Assembly: GCA_963701955.1 (NCBI GenBank)
Contig: OY969694.1
Span: forward strand, 2,294,001-2,358,000
From: Bog-473 sp963701955
Lineage (GTDB): Bacteria > Actinomycetota > Acidimicrobiia > Acidimicrobiales > RAAP-2
DNA: 64,000 nucleotides
Direction: 5' to 3'
Below, in pieces: positions 9,540-18,864 of this stretch (within the stretch, counting starts at the first letter, position 1; the number at the start of each line of letters is the position of its first letter). The translations under genes were made by a program, and so were the position numbers. Under the pieces are notes generated by a model, which worked only from the letters and a program-made list of their open reading frames with translations, did not search any database and was not told the DNA's origin.

Positions 9540-9887
9540 ATGGCCGGCAAGTCTCCCGCTGAGTTGATCGAGGTGTTCGGCGCTGCCTGGGCCAGGCACG
9601 ACCTCGATGCCGCGATGGAACTCCTCAGCGAGGACTGTGTCTTCGAGGCCACCGGACCGGCCCCGGACGGTGTTCGCCACGCCGGCCCGGCCAGCATCCG
9701 CGCCGCGTGGCAAGCCATCTTCGACGACGATTCAACACGATTCGAACCCGAGGAGACCGTTGTCATGGGGGAGAGGGCCGTACAGCGTTGGCGCTACGAG
9801 TGGGACGGCGGGCACGTGCGCGGGGTGGACCTGTTTCGGATTCGAGGCGACGAGATCGTCGAGAAGCTTTCGTACGTCAAGGGTTGA
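9540..9887 (+). CDS. SnoaL/NTF2-like protein
   Basis: A 115-residue cone-fold protein of the NTF2/SnoaL-like group. The pattern 'AWARHDLDAAMELLSEDCVFE' near the N-terminus is typical. Such proteins are small hydrolases, isomerases or binding proteins; the specific role is unknown. The start ATG at 9540 is set by an AGGAGG site a few bases upstream. A DUF1059 gene follows after 16 bases. Confidence 0.8.
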   Translation: MAGKSPAELIEVFGAAWARHDLDAAMELLSEDCVFEATGPAPDGVRHAGPASIRAAWQAIFDDDSTRFEPEETVVMGERAVQRWRYEWDGGHVRGVDLFRIRGDEIVEKLSYVKG

Positions 9888-9903
9888 CAGGAAGGAGAGA
9901 GCC

Positions 9904-10092
9904 ATGAGCCGGAAGGTTGCGGATTGCAGGGACTTCCCGAACGAGGTGGGATGCACCTTGACGATCTCGGGGGAGGAGGACGAGGTCGTGGCGGCGGCCG
10001 CGCAGCACGCGGTGGCCGTGCACGGACACACCGACGACGAGGGCCTCCACACCTGGTTGCGGAACAACCTCAAGGACGAGATTCGGGCCTGA
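9904..10092 (+). CDS. DUF1059 small protein
   Basis: A 62-residue soluble protein with the DUF1059 pattern: CRDFPNEVGCT near the N-terminus, an acidic SGEEDEV segment and a 'H...HG' segment (AVHGHTDDE). Family members are common in actinobacteria and archaea and have no known function. It has its own AAGGAGAG site and probably shares a transcript with the SnoaL-like gene. Confidence 0.85.
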   Translation: MSRKVADCRDFPNEVGCTLTISGEEDEVVAAAAQHAVAVHGHTDDEGLHTWLRNNLKDEIRA

Positions 10093-10172
10093 GGAACACG
10101 CCTCGCCGGAGCACAGCCGTCTCCCGATCAGTCGCGAGGCATCCGGTAGCGTGCTGAGGGGGAGGGATGCCG

Positions 10173-10922
10173 ATGCGCTTCGTGCTGGTTCACGGTGGGT
10201 TCCACGGCGCGTGGTGCTGGGATCGGATGACGCCCGAGCTCGAGCAACTCGGGCACACGACGCTCGCGATTGACCTCCCCGGGTGCAACGAGCGCCACCG
10301 CGAGAAGGCCTCCCTCGAGGCGTGGCGCAACGCAATGCGCGAGGTCGTCGAGGAGGGCGACATCCTCGTCGGCCACTCCATGGGTGGGTTTGCCATCAGC
10401 CTGGCCGCCGACGAGATCCCCGACAAGGTGGCGAGGCTGATCTATCTGGCGGCGTCGGTGCCGGTCGAAGGAGGTGCCATGGTCGAGGCCACGGAGGACA
10501 ACGTGGCCACCGACTGGTCCGACACGGTAGGGCTGCCCGACGAGGAGTTCATGGAGGTTGCCGACCTCCCCGGACGAGGCCCCTGCGTGCGGCTCACGAA
10601 GCAGGTGGCGGCCAATCGGCTCTTCTATCACGACTGTGCGCCGGAGGATCAGGACTGGGCATGGGAGCGCCTCACGCCACTACCCGTCGGGCCGACCCTC
10701 GAGCCCTTCCACGCTCCACGTTTCTGGTCGGCACCCATCCCCCGGGATTTCGTCATTGCCACCGAGGACCGGTCACACCCCCTGTCCCTGGACAACGCGT
10801 TCATGCGCCGGCTGGGCCTGAAGACGGCTCTGAGCATCGTGTCCTCGCACTCGCCGTTCTTGAGCCGCCCGGCGGAGACGGCTCACGTGCTCGACTGCTG
10901 CGCCCGGGGCGCCCTGAGCTGA
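10173..10922 (+). CDS. Alpha/beta hydrolase (esterase-like)
   Basis: A 249-residue alpha/beta-hydrolase-fold enzyme. The nucleophile elbow is GHSMGG (Ser about 69), the oxyanion-loop region is VHGGFHGAWCW near the N-terminus, and the likely Asp (TEDRSHPL) and His (SSHSPF) follow near the C-terminus. The N-terminal pattern matches the plant-type esterase/hydroxynitrile-lyase-like branch. The second ATG (10173) is preferred because GGAGGG lies six bases before it and abuts the first ATG (10167). The natural substrate is unknown. Confidence 0.88.
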   Translation: MRFVLVHGGFHGAWCWDRMTPELEQLGHTTLAIDLPGCNERHREKASLEAWRNAMREVVEEGDILVGHSMGGFAISLAADEIPDKVARLIYLAASVPVEGGAMVEATEDNVATDWSDTVGLPDEEFMEVADLPGRGPCVRLTKQVAANRLFYHDCAPEDQDWAWERLTPLPVGPTLEPFHAPRFWSAPIPRDFVIATEDRSHPLSLDNAFMRRLGLKTALSIVSSHSPFLSRPAETAHVLDCCARGALS

Positions 10923-11004
10923 CGAGTTGATCCGCCTGGTTCCCCGAACCCGGTCGCGGGACTTCGGCCGATGATTCCTTCCACCAGAGTCCGTCTGACT
11001 GTTC

Positions 11005-11997
11005 ATGAGCGCACTGGTAGCGTCGCCTGACGTGGCCACGCTGACCCGGCTGGAGCCATCCTCGCTCGAGCCCTACCGGCGAGAGCTCGTCGGATACTGC
11101 TACCGGATGTTGGGCTCGGGTTTCGAAGCCGAGGATGCGGTGCAAGAGACCATGGTGCGCGCGCACCGGGCGGCTGATCGATTCGAGGGACGTTCCAGCG
11201 TGCGTTCGTGGCTGTACCGGATCGCCACCAATGTCTGCATCGACATGAGCCGGCAGGTCCAGCGGCGAGCCCGGCCGATGGAGATGGGTCCGTCCTCGCC
11301 TCCCGACGAGTCGCACCTCGGCCCGCTGCATCCCGAGGTGGTGTGGGTGACTCCCATCGGCGAGTCGGTGCTCGACCCGGCGGAGGTGGCCGAACGGCGT
11401 GATTCCATCCGGTTGGCCTTCGTCACCGCCCTTCAGCACCTTCCGGCCCGGCAGCGGACCTCGCTCATCCTGTGCGAGGTCCTCCGGTGGTCGGCCTCGG
11501 AAGCGGCCGAGTTGCTCGAGACGAGCGTCGCGGCAGTCAACAGTTCGCTGCAGCGGGCTCGGGCCACGCTGGCCGCGCTCCCCGGTGAGGGAAAGGTACG
11601 TCCGCTCGACGGCGACGACGCAGCCCTGCTCGAGCGCTACGTCGAGGCGTTCGAGCGCTACGACGTCTCGGCGCTGGTGTCGCTCTTGCATGACGACGCG
11701 ATCCAGTCGATGCCCCCCTTCGCCATGTGGCTCCAGGGGGCTCAGGACATCGGTGCATGGATGGTGCAGCCGGGACCGAGTGGATGTCGCGGATCGCGGT
11801 TGGTCGCCACCTCGGCGAACGGCTGTCCGGCCTTCGGCCAGTACCGGCCCGACCCACAGGGAGGTTGGAGCCCCTGGGCGCTCCAGGTGCTCGAGGTTTC
11901 AGGCGGGAAGATCGCCGAGATGGCCTTCTTCCTCGACTTCCTCAACCCCGAACGCCTGTTCCCCCAGTTCGGCCTGCCGCTCCACCTCAATGGGTGA
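11005..11997 (+). CDS. ECF sigma factor with SnoaL-like C-terminal domain
   Basis: A 330-residue extracytoplasmic-function sigma factor. Region 2 spans about residues 25-95 (YRRELVGYCYRMLGSGFEAE, then DAVQETMVRAHRA), region 4 about 135-190 (LPARQRTSLILCEVLRWSASE), followed by a SnoaL/NTF2-like domain (about 205-325). This architecture is that of SigG/ECF56-type factors, in which the extra domain rather than a separate anti-sigma factor is thought to regulate activity. No anti-sigma gene is visible. Its 3' end overlaps a convergent gene by 99 bases. Confidence 0.9.
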   Translation: MSALVASPDVATLTRLEPSSLEPYRRELVGYCYRMLGSGFEAEDAVQETMVRAHRAADRFEGRSSVRSWLYRIATNVCIDMSRQVQRRARPMEMGPSSPPDESHLGPLHPEVVWVTPIGESVLDPAEVAERRDSIRLAFVTALQHLPARQRTSLILCEVLRWSASEAAELLETSVAAVNSSLQRARATLAALPGEGKVRPLDGDDAALLERYVEAFERYDVSALVSLLHDDAIQSMPPFAMWLQGAQDIGAWMVQPGPSGCRGSRLVATSANGCPAFGQYRPDPQGGWSPWALQVLEVSGGKIAEMAFFLDFLNPERLFPQFGLPLHLNG

Positions 11998-12222
11998 CGC
12001 AGCATCAATGGGCAGCGCGGCCAGGCGCAAGAGTTCGCCCATCCCCGGAGCCAGATCCCGCACGATGGCGCGCTCGCGTCGCCGAGCTGCGGCGAGGGCC
12101 AGATGTGCCACGTCGTCGATGGCGCCGATTTCCGGCGGGCCGGGCCCGTCGAGGACCCAGGTCCTGACGACCGTGCCGTCGGCCAGGAGGATCGAGAGCC
12201 GACACCACGGGTGCTCTGCCAT
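11899..12222 (-). CDS. Small conserved-looking protein overlapping sigma gene 3' end
   Basis: A 107-residue protein whose N-terminal part (WCRLSILLADGTVV, then a 'GPG.PE' turn and an Ala-rich helix) resembles small actinobacterial proteins often found convergent with ECF sigma genes. The C-terminal 32 codons are read from the opposite strand of the sigma factor's last domain, giving an ending rich in E, G and V (GEQAFGVEEVEEEGHLGD). The start is the ATG at 12222, just after a GTG. Function is unknown; the overlap may allow antisense effects on the sigma gene. Confidence 0.5.
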   Translation of the reverse strand: MAEHPWCRLSILLADGTVVRTWVLDGPGPPEIGAIDDVAHLALAAARRRERAIVRDLAPGMGELLRLAALPIDAASPIEVERQAELGEQAFGVEEVEEEGHLGDLPA

Positions 12223-12378
12223 CACAGGGTTGACGTGGATGGGCCGGTGTTCTCATCGCTCGTGGACCCGACGCCGCTCCGATGAGTGCCGATGCTCGGA
12301 TCCGTCCCTACGTCGGGGGATGTCACCCAGCCACGGCGGCTCCGCACCGGCAGAGCCGCCCGATCAAGGAGGATCACC

Positions 12379-13152
12379 ATGACCACGCGAACCACCACTC
12401 CCGCCGGAGCGCCCTGTTGGGTCGACCTGTGGACCTCCGACGTGGAGGGCAGCCGCACCTTCTACAGCAAACTGTTCGGTTGGGACGCCCTGGCGCCGGC
12501 ACCCGAGTTCGGCGGGTACTTCATCTTCGCCCGTCAGGGCGCGGAGACGGCGGGCGGTATGGGCTCGATGGGCGACATGGAGGCCAACGACACCTGGAAG
12601 CCGTACTTCTGCACCGACGACATCGATGCCACGTTGAAGAAGGCGGAGGCCGCCGGCGCCACCGTCAACAGCGGGGCCATGGCGGTGGCCGACCTGGGCA
12701 CCCAGGCCGTGCTGACCGATCCGACCGGCGCGGTCTTTGGCTTGTGGCAACCCGACACCTTCTCAGGGTTCTCGGTGACCGGAGAGCACGGTGCTCCGAG
12801 CTGGTTCGAGCTGCACACCCGGGACTACGAGCGGGCTCTGGATTTCTACCGCGAGGTGTTCGGCTACGAGATCGCAGCGGTTTCCGACACCGACGAGTTC
12901 CGCTACTTCGCGTTCCGCAACCCCGGATCGAGTGAGGACTTCGGCGGCATTGCGGACTCCCGCACGTGGCTCCCGGCGGACGCGGACGCCCACTGGGCCA
13001 TCTACTGGCACGTCGACGACACCGACGCCGCCGTGGCGCAGGCCACCACGCTCGGGGGGACCGTCGTCAACGGACCGGACGCCACGCCGTACGGGCGTCT
13101 GGCCACGGTCAAGGACCCGGCCGGGGCCGAGTTCAAGCTGCGTTCGCTCTGA
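12379..13152 (+). CDS. VOC-superfamily protein with two glyoxalase-like domains
   Basis: A 257-residue protein made of two vicinal-oxygen-chelate modules (about 8-120 and 130-255). Each begins with a 'P.W..L.T.D...A..FY...FG' pattern and ends with 'DP.GA.F.L'. Members include glyoxalase-type isomerases and resistance proteins; the fused pair could form one active site. The start is fixed by AAGGAGG before the ATG at 12379, and the first in-frame codons upstream are not conserved. The substrate is unknown. Confidence 0.88.
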   Translation: MTTRTTTPAGAPCWVDLWTSDVEGSRTFYSKLFGWDALAPAPEFGGYFIFARQGAETAGGMGSMGDMEANDTWKPYFCTDDIDATLKKAEAAGATVNSGAMAVADLGTQAVLTDPTGAVFGLWQPDTFSGFSVTGEHGAPSWFELHTRDYERALDFYREVFGYEIAAVSDTDEFRYFAFRNPGSSEDFGGIADSRTWLPADADAHWAIYWHVDDTDAAVAQATTLGGTVVNGPDATPYGRLATVKDPAGAEFKLRSL

Positions 13153-13374
13153 GCCGGACGCGCCCTCGGGGGACGTTGCGGGCTATGAACCCGGTTGGGC
13201 GAGTGAATCCCAGAAGGCCTGCACCTCGGGATAGACGGACGAGCTCGTCCTGCTTCACCCGAGTTCGTGCTCCGAAGAGGACGACCGCGGGTGTACGGCC
13301 GAGAGGGGGTGCTCCCTATGCTGCGAGGAACATCTCTTCGTCGCCCGAGTTGGCGCAGTTCGAGCGGAGGTCGG

Positions 13375-14859
13375 ATGGACCAGGCCGAGGTTGGCCGGGA
13401 CGCACCCACGAGAGCAGAGCCCGATCCCAGACGCTGGGGCATTCTGGCCGTGGTCGTGATCGCGCAGCTGATGGTGGTCCTCGACGCGTCCATCGTGACC
13501 ATCGCCCTGCCGTCGGCTCAACATGCGCTCCATATTTCGGTGGCCAACCGGCAGTGGGTCATCACTGCCTACACCCTGGCGTTCGGCGGCCTGCTCCTCC
13601 TCGGGGGGCGGATCGCTGACTACGGAGGGCGCAAGCGCATGTTCACCGTCGGCCTGATCGGATTCGCCGGGGCCTCCGCGCTCGGCGGCCTGGCGGTGGA
13701 CCAGAGCATGCTGTTCGGAGCCCGTGCGCTCCAGGGCGCGTTCGCCGCGCTGATGGCGCCGGCAGCGCTGTCGATCCTCACGATCACCTTCCAGCACGAC
13801 CCGGCCGAACGGGCGAAGGCGTTCGGAGCGTACGGAGCAGTGTCCGGCGCAGGCGGTGCGATCGGAGTTCTGGCCGGTGGACTGTTGACCCAGTACGCAT
13901 CGTGGCGGTGGTGCCTGCTCGTCAATGTCCCCCTTGCGCTGTTCGCCGCGCTGGCGGCGAGCCGCGTGGTCCACGAGAGCCGGATCAGCGGCACCACCCG
14001 CTATGACATCCCCGGCGCATTGCTCTCGACGCTGGGGCTGGTGAGCCTGGTGTACGGCTTCACCAAGGCGAGCCTCGACGGATGGGGGTCGTCGACGACG
14101 CTGACGTTCCTCGCCGCCGCAGTGGTGCTGCTCACGGCGTTCGTCGCCGTCGAGGCCCGCTCCTCGCATCCGCTCCTGCCGCTCCGCGTCGTGTTGGAGC
14201 GCAACCGCGGCGGGTCGTTCCTGGCTTCGTTCCTTCTCGGTGCGGGGCTCTTCGCCATGTTCGTCTTCCTCAGCTACTACATGCAGACGGTGTTGCACTA
14301 CTCGGCGCTCAAGGCCGGGGTTGCCTTCCTCCCGTTCGCGCTCGGGGTCATCATCGGCGCAACGGCGTCGGCGGCCATCGTGCCCCGATCCGGGCCCAGG
14401 ATCCCCATGGCCGCAGGTCTGGCGGCGGGCGCACTGGGGCTGGGGTGGCTCACCCAGATCGGCGTCGACACGTCCTTCTGGGGATACGTGTTCGGTCCGC
14501 TGGTCGTCATGAGCCTCGGACTGGGGTTCGCCTTCCCCGCCCTGAGCAGCACCGCGCTGACCAATGTCGGGCGGTCCGACTCGGGCGTGGCCAGCGCCAT
14601 GGTCAACACGACGCAGCAGGTGGGGGGTTCGCTCGGAACGGCCCTGCTCAACACCGTGGCGGCCACGGCGACGGCCACATTCATTTCGGCCCATGGACCC
14701 ACGTCGGTACCGGCCGGGCTCGTGCACGGCTACACCGTGGCCTTCACCCTCGGGGCCGTGTTCCTGGCTGCGGCCGCCGTGATCACCCTGCTCCTGGTGA
14801 CGGGTGGCCCCGAACCGGCCTCCGCGATCGAGGTGGAGCCCGCGTGGGCGCCGGGGTGA
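13375..14859 (+). CDS. MFS drug transporter, DHA2 (EmrB/QacA) type
   Basis: A 494-residue proton-coupled multidrug exporter with about 14 membrane segments. Diagnostic features are the first helix pattern VVLDASIVTIALPS, motif A after helix 2 (LGGRIADYGGRKR) and motif C-like 'GAVSGAGGAIGVLAGG' in helix 5. The start ATG at 13375 follows GGAGG; the longer frame upstream is Arg/Ser-rich and unlikely to be translated. It is followed after 48 bases by the DUF5996 gene. Drug range cannot be inferred. Confidence 0.92.
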   Translation: MDQAEVGRDAPTRAEPDPRRWGILAVVVIAQLMVVLDASIVTIALPSAQHALHISVANRQWVITAYTLAFGGLLLLGGRIADYGGRKRMFTVGLIGFAGASALGGLAVDQSMLFGARALQGAFAALMAPAALSILTITFQHDPAERAKAFGAYGAVSGAGGAIGVLAGGLLTQYASWRWCLLVNVPLALFAALAASRVVHESRISGTTRYDIPGALLSTLGLVSLVYGFTKASLDGWGSSTTLTFLAAAVVLLTAFVAVEARSSHPLLPLRVVLERNRGGSFLASFLLGAGLFAMFVFLSYYMQTVLHYSALKAGVAFLPFALGVIIGATASAAIVPRSGPRIPMAAGLAAGALGLGWLTQIGVDTSFWGYVFGPLVVMSLGLGFAFPALSSTALTNVGRSDSGVASAMVNTTQQVGGSLGTALLNTVAATATATFISAHGPTSVPAGLVHGYTVAFTLGAVFLAAAAVITLLLVTGGPEPASAIEVEPAWAPG

Positions 14860-14907
14860 CGTGCTGGTCCCGACCCGGCTGGCTCGTCTGAGCGAAGGGG
14901 GTGAACG

Positions 14908-15832
14908 ATGGCACTCGGTTGGAGCCCGTTGTCGTCCTACGACGAGTGGAGCGCGACCTGTGACACGCTGCACGCGCACACTCAGGTGCTCGGCAAGTTG
15001 TCGGTCGCGCTGGCGCCACCGGAACCGCAGCTCCAGCACGCTGCCCTGCGACTGACTGCTCGGGGATGGGAGACGTCCGCCCTCGCGGCCCCCGACCGTT
15101 CGGGCGCTCTGGTGGCCACCCTCGATCTGCACGCGCACCAGTTCGTGATTGAGCACAGCGACGGCCGGCGCACGCATATCGCGCTGACCCCGAACCGGCC
15201 CGTCGGTGCGGTCACCCGAGAGGTTCTCGGTGCAGTGACGCACCTGGTCGGCGCGTTCCCCATCAGGCTGGCGCCTCAAGAGGTGCCGTGGACCGTCGCA
15301 CTCGACGAGGACGAGGACCACCGGACTTACGACCCGGTCGAGGTGGACCGGTACTTCGCCGCCGCCACGCGGGCAGCGCTCGTCCTGGCGGCGGTACGCG
15401 CTCCGTATCGTGGTCGCTCCAGCCCGGTGAATGCCTGGTGGGGCAGCTTCGATCTGGCCGTGAGCCTCTATTCGGGGCTTTCCGCAGATCCGCCCTCGAC
15501 GGACTTCATCATGCGCAACTCGGGCGATGTCCAGCAGGTTGAGGTCGGCTGGTGGCCCGGTGACCGTCGCTACCCTCACCCCGCCTTCTTCGGGTTCGCC
15601 TCCCCGACTCCCGAGAGCTTCGGGGAGGCAAGCCTGTCACCGACCTCGAGCGCGCTGGGAGGGCCAGCTCGGTGAGTACGTCCTGGACTGGGACGAGGTG
15701 ATCCGCTCGCCGGACCCGTTCGCCGCCGCCACCGAGTTCGGTCGATCCGTCGTGGCGCACGCCTGCACGGTCTGCCGCTGGGATCCGGCGCTGGCCTCGA
15801 GCGCGCAGGGGCACCCTCCGCCGGTTCATTGA
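14908..15832 (+). CDS. DUF5996 family protein, +1 frameshift near 3' end
   Basis: A protein of about 307 residues of the DUF5996 family (WxPL...W..T..T.H...Q..GK at the N-terminus; HPAFF near residue 225). The frame is broken: the literal frame ends at 15675, but the family C-terminus (ARWEGQLGEYVLDWDEV, then DPFAAATEF and WDPAL) continues in the +1 frame to a TGA at 15832. One extra base between about 15635 and 15655 explains this. A GGGGG-type site precedes the ATG at 14908. Function is unknown. Confidence 0.8.
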
Positions 15833-15909
15833 CGGCGCCAGGGTCACATTCGGGACGAGGCGGCTCCGACGAGCGGTTGAACCGGGCAGGCACGAGCGAG
15901 GAGCGTGAC

Positions 15910-16329
15910 GTGAGCGAGTGGAACGACAAGATCATCGCGGAGTTCCGCGCCAACGAAGGCCGCATCGGGGGCCAGTTCGATGGTGCTCCCATCGTCCTGG
16001 TGCACCATTGCGGGCGAAAGAGCGGACGGGAGCTGGTCAACCCGATGATGTACCTGCCCGACGAGAGTGACGACGACCGGATCTTCGTGTTCGCCTCCAA
16101 GGCCGGGGCCCCGACCAACCCTGACTGGTACTACAACCTCGTCGCGGCGGGGGAGGGCAACGTCGAACGAGGTACGGAGACCTACGCGGTCTCCGTACAT
16201 GAGGTCAAGGGTGCAGAACGCGACCGCATCTACCAGGAGCAGGCCACCCGGTACCCGGGTTTCGCGGAGTACGCCGAGAAGACGGCCGGCGTCCGGACGA
16301 TTCCGGTGTTGGAGCTTCGGAGGATCTGA
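15910..16329 (+). CDS. Deazaflavin (F420)-dependent nitroreductase family protein
   Basis: A 139-residue protein of the Ddn/DUF385 family, small split-beta-barrel proteins that use F420H2 to reduce quinones or nitro compounds. The family pattern 'LV..HCGRKSG..LVNPMMYLPD' and 'PDWYYNLVA' with 'ETYAV' is clear. The GTG at 15910 is preferred: homology starts at SEWNDKIIAEFR and a GAGGAG site precedes it. F420 use is a family expectation, not shown by the sequence alone. Confidence 0.9.
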   Translation: MSEWNDKIIAEFRANEGRIGGQFDGAPIVLVHHCGRKSGRELVNPMMYLPDESDDDRIFVFASKAGAPTNPDWYYNLVAAGEGNVERGTETYAVSVHEVKGAERDRIYQEQATRYPGFAEYAEKTAGVRTIPVLELRRI

Positions 16330-16429
16330 CCGACGCGGCACCGCAGCGGCGCATGGAGACCTGTAGTGTCGGATCGATCGAACCGGCTCCCGCCAAGGTT
16401 GGAGAGTCCGGAGTGACCGAGGAGCGCGC

Positions 16430-17329
16430 ATGTTGACGAAGCCCGTGATCGACATCGATCCCGACCTGTTGCGCCGAAGCGCCGAGGCGCAGGTCCACGC
16501 CGCGGCCGAAGGTTGGAACCACGTCCGCCTCGAGAGCACGGGGCACGTCCCGACCATTCTCGAAACCCTGGTACCCGGTGGCCCGTGGGCATGGGCGATC
16601 ATGATGATCCCCCAGCCCGACGGCAGCATCGTCTTGCCGGTGCACACCACCTTCGAGGGCATTGAGGAGATGTACAAGATGATCCGCGGGCACTCCGATG
16701 TGCTCGGTTCGGAGCCGGTGCTCGAGATCCGCGGCGAGTGGTACGCCATGCACGAGGACGTCGCCACGAGCCGCACCAAGTCGGACGGCGAGGTGGGTGA
16801 GCGTGAGATGGTCCTCATCCTGCCCGTCACGAATGGACCAGGGATCACCGGCGAGCTCGCCTGGGTGCGGATGGACCGTACTCTTCTGGGCAAGGACCTG
16901 GCGGTGGCCGAGCCGAAGAGCACGCGGGAGATACGCCGCCACCTGCTGGGGTTGCACAACCAGCTGATCGAGGCGCTGCACGCCAACGATGTCGACGGCG
17001 TGGTCTCACTGTTCAGTCCGGGCTGCCAGTCGGCGATACGTGATTACGTGGAGGACACGGGAACCATCACGGGGCTCGACGGTCTGGACGGTCTCCGGGA
17101 GCACTTCGGGGCGTTCTTCGCCCTCTACGAGGTGCAGTCGGTCGAGCTGCTCCAGCGGGTCGTCGAGGAGTGGTACCTGTTCGCCGAGCTCCGGGTGGAG
17201 GTGGTGGCCCGATCAGGCGCCGAGGTGGGAAACCGGCTGGCCTTCCACACGGCCACCCTCCTCGTGCCCGGCAAGGAGGACAAGTTCATCGTCCAGATCG
17301 GGCACGGCACCGACCTGGCCCGTCTGTAG
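16430..17329 (+). CDS. Two-domain protein with SnoaL/NTF2-like C-terminal half
   Basis: A 299-residue soluble protein. The second half (about 165-299: 'LHNQLIEALHANDVDGVVSLFS', ending near 'FIVQIGHG') looks like a SnoaL/NTF2-type cone fold with an added insertion. The first half (20-150) may be a diverged copy, given the short repeated pattern 'PDGSIVLPVHTTFEG'. No catalytic motif is recognised. It ends 25 bases before the convergent TAP hydrolase. Confidence 0.6.
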   Translation: MLTKPVIDIDPDLLRRSAEAQVHAAAEGWNHVRLESTGHVPTILETLVPGGPWAWAIMMIPQPDGSIVLPVHTTFEGIEEMYKMIRGHSDVLGSEPVLEIRGEWYAMHEDVATSRTKSDGEVGEREMVLILPVTNGPGITGELAWVRMDRTLLGKDLAVAEPKSTREIRRHLLGLHNQLIEALHANDVDGVVSLFSPGCQSAIRDYVEDTGTITGLDGLDGLREHFGAFFALYEVQSVELLQRVVEEWYLFAELRVEVVARSGAEVGNRLAFHTATLLVPGKEDKFIVQIGHGTDLARL

Positions 17330-17354
17330 GTCGCAGCGAGGCCACTTTCCAGGC

Positions 17355-18864
17355 TCAGCTGGTGCAGACCGCGCCTGGTGGGGGTGTGACGCCAGCGACC
17401 AGATACGACTCCACGTCCTCGCGTACACAGCTGCTGTAGAAGTAGGCGACGTGGTCGCCGCCGTCCCGGGTCAAAGAGCGCGCCACGGTCCAGCTCGTGA
17501 GAGACGCTCACCGCCCAGGCATAGGGGGTCGCAGGATCGTCGGTCGTGCCCACGACGAGGATCGGCGGCGCGCCGGGGGCAGCCACCGGTCCCGGAGTCC
17601 GGGTCGGACGCGCCGGCCACACGCTGCAGGCTGCCTCGCCCCAGGCGAGAAGGGGTCCGAAGACGGGTGCCGACACCCCGAAGGACTCGGCCAGTGCACC
17701 GTAGGTCGCCGTGCGCCGCGACACGGGATGGTCGAGGCAGTCGATCGCGGCCTCGGCATCGTCCTGATTGGGCGTCCCGGCGTCGTTGTAACGGTCCGAC
17801 ATGGCCACGACCGCAGCACCGTTGCCGGCAGCATCCGCCGCCAGTGCAGCGCCGAGCCGCGACCAGTCATCGCGGGAGTACAGGCCGTCGAGGAGGGCGT
17901 CGTAGAGCTCGCCTGCACCCGCGCTCCGCCCGACACCGGCCGGTGCCGGTGACGTGACGGCAGCCGCGAGCATCCCGAGGAGTGCGGCGGTCGCATCTCC
18001 CGTGGGACGCCACGGACAGGCAGCGGTACCCGCGCACCACGCGAGAAACGCGCTGAGCATCGCCTCGAAGCTGTCAGCCTGCTCCTTCGTGAACTGGTCG
18101 TAGGAGATGGCGGGATCGATGACGCCGTCGAGCACCATGGCGCGCACGTGCGTCGGAAACAGCGCGGCGTAGGTGAGACCGAGCAGGGAGCCGTACGACT
18201 GACCCATGTAGGTCAGGCCGGGATCACCCAGGGCCTGTCGGAGCCGGTCCAAGTCCATCGCGACGTCGACGGTACCGACGTGCGGGAGGATCTCGGCACT
18301 CGCGCGCTCGCAGGCGGCTGCGTACTGCCTCAGCTGCGCGATCAGCTCGGCCTGCTGGGCCGACGTGACCGGGACCGGGTCCGGGGGGTTCGCCGGTGGG
18401 CTTCCGGGGGTCTCACCGCACGTGAGCGGATCGCTGCGGCCCACGCCCCTGGGGTCGAACATCACGATGTCGAAGTCGTCGAGGACCCGTGGCGTGAGCA
18501 CCCTCAGCTCGTTCGCCATGTCGTCCACGCCCGAGAGGCCGGGGCCACCAGGATCGATCACCAACGATCCGATCCGCGCCGCCGGAACCTCCGCCGTATG
18601 CCGGGCCAGGGCGATCGGGATGGTCGGCCCGTCCGGGTCGGCAGAGTCGAGTGGAACCGTGAGGTTGGCGCACTGCAGGTCGACGCCACAGAGTGACCAG
18701 GCCAGGGGTGCGACGGGGGGCTCAGTCGTGGTGGTCGTGGAGGTCGAGCTCGTGGTGGTGCGCGGCGACGCCAACGGACCAGACGGCAGCGCGCAACTCG
18801 TTGCGAGCACCGCAACGAGCACAATCGGCGAACCAATGGCAGTCAGCCGGTCCGGCCGTTTCAA
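17355..18864 (-). CDS. TAP-like secreted alpha/beta hydrolase, +1 frameshift before catalytic His
   Basis: A lipoprotein-like hydrolase of about 502 residues related to tripeptidyl aminopeptidases (SlpD/E, CaeA type). It has an N-terminal signal with ATSC (Cys24), a Thr-rich linker, oxyanion region DPGGPG (about 104-109), nucleophile GQSYGS (Ser223), Asp in GTTDDPATP and a TAP-like C-terminal domain. An extra T in a T-run near 17471 shifts the frame. Removing it restores ALLTRDGGDHVAYFYSS, which carries the expected catalytic His, and a stop at 17355. Literally read, the frame loses that His and runs to 17125. The TTG start at 18864 overlaps the amidohydrolase stop (TTGA). Confidence 0.82.

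Noticed and set aside
13255..15579. 774-codon minus-strand open frame across the DHA2 transporter
   Set aside because: It is the antisense shadow of a clear MFS gene, with Arg/Gln/His-rich composition.
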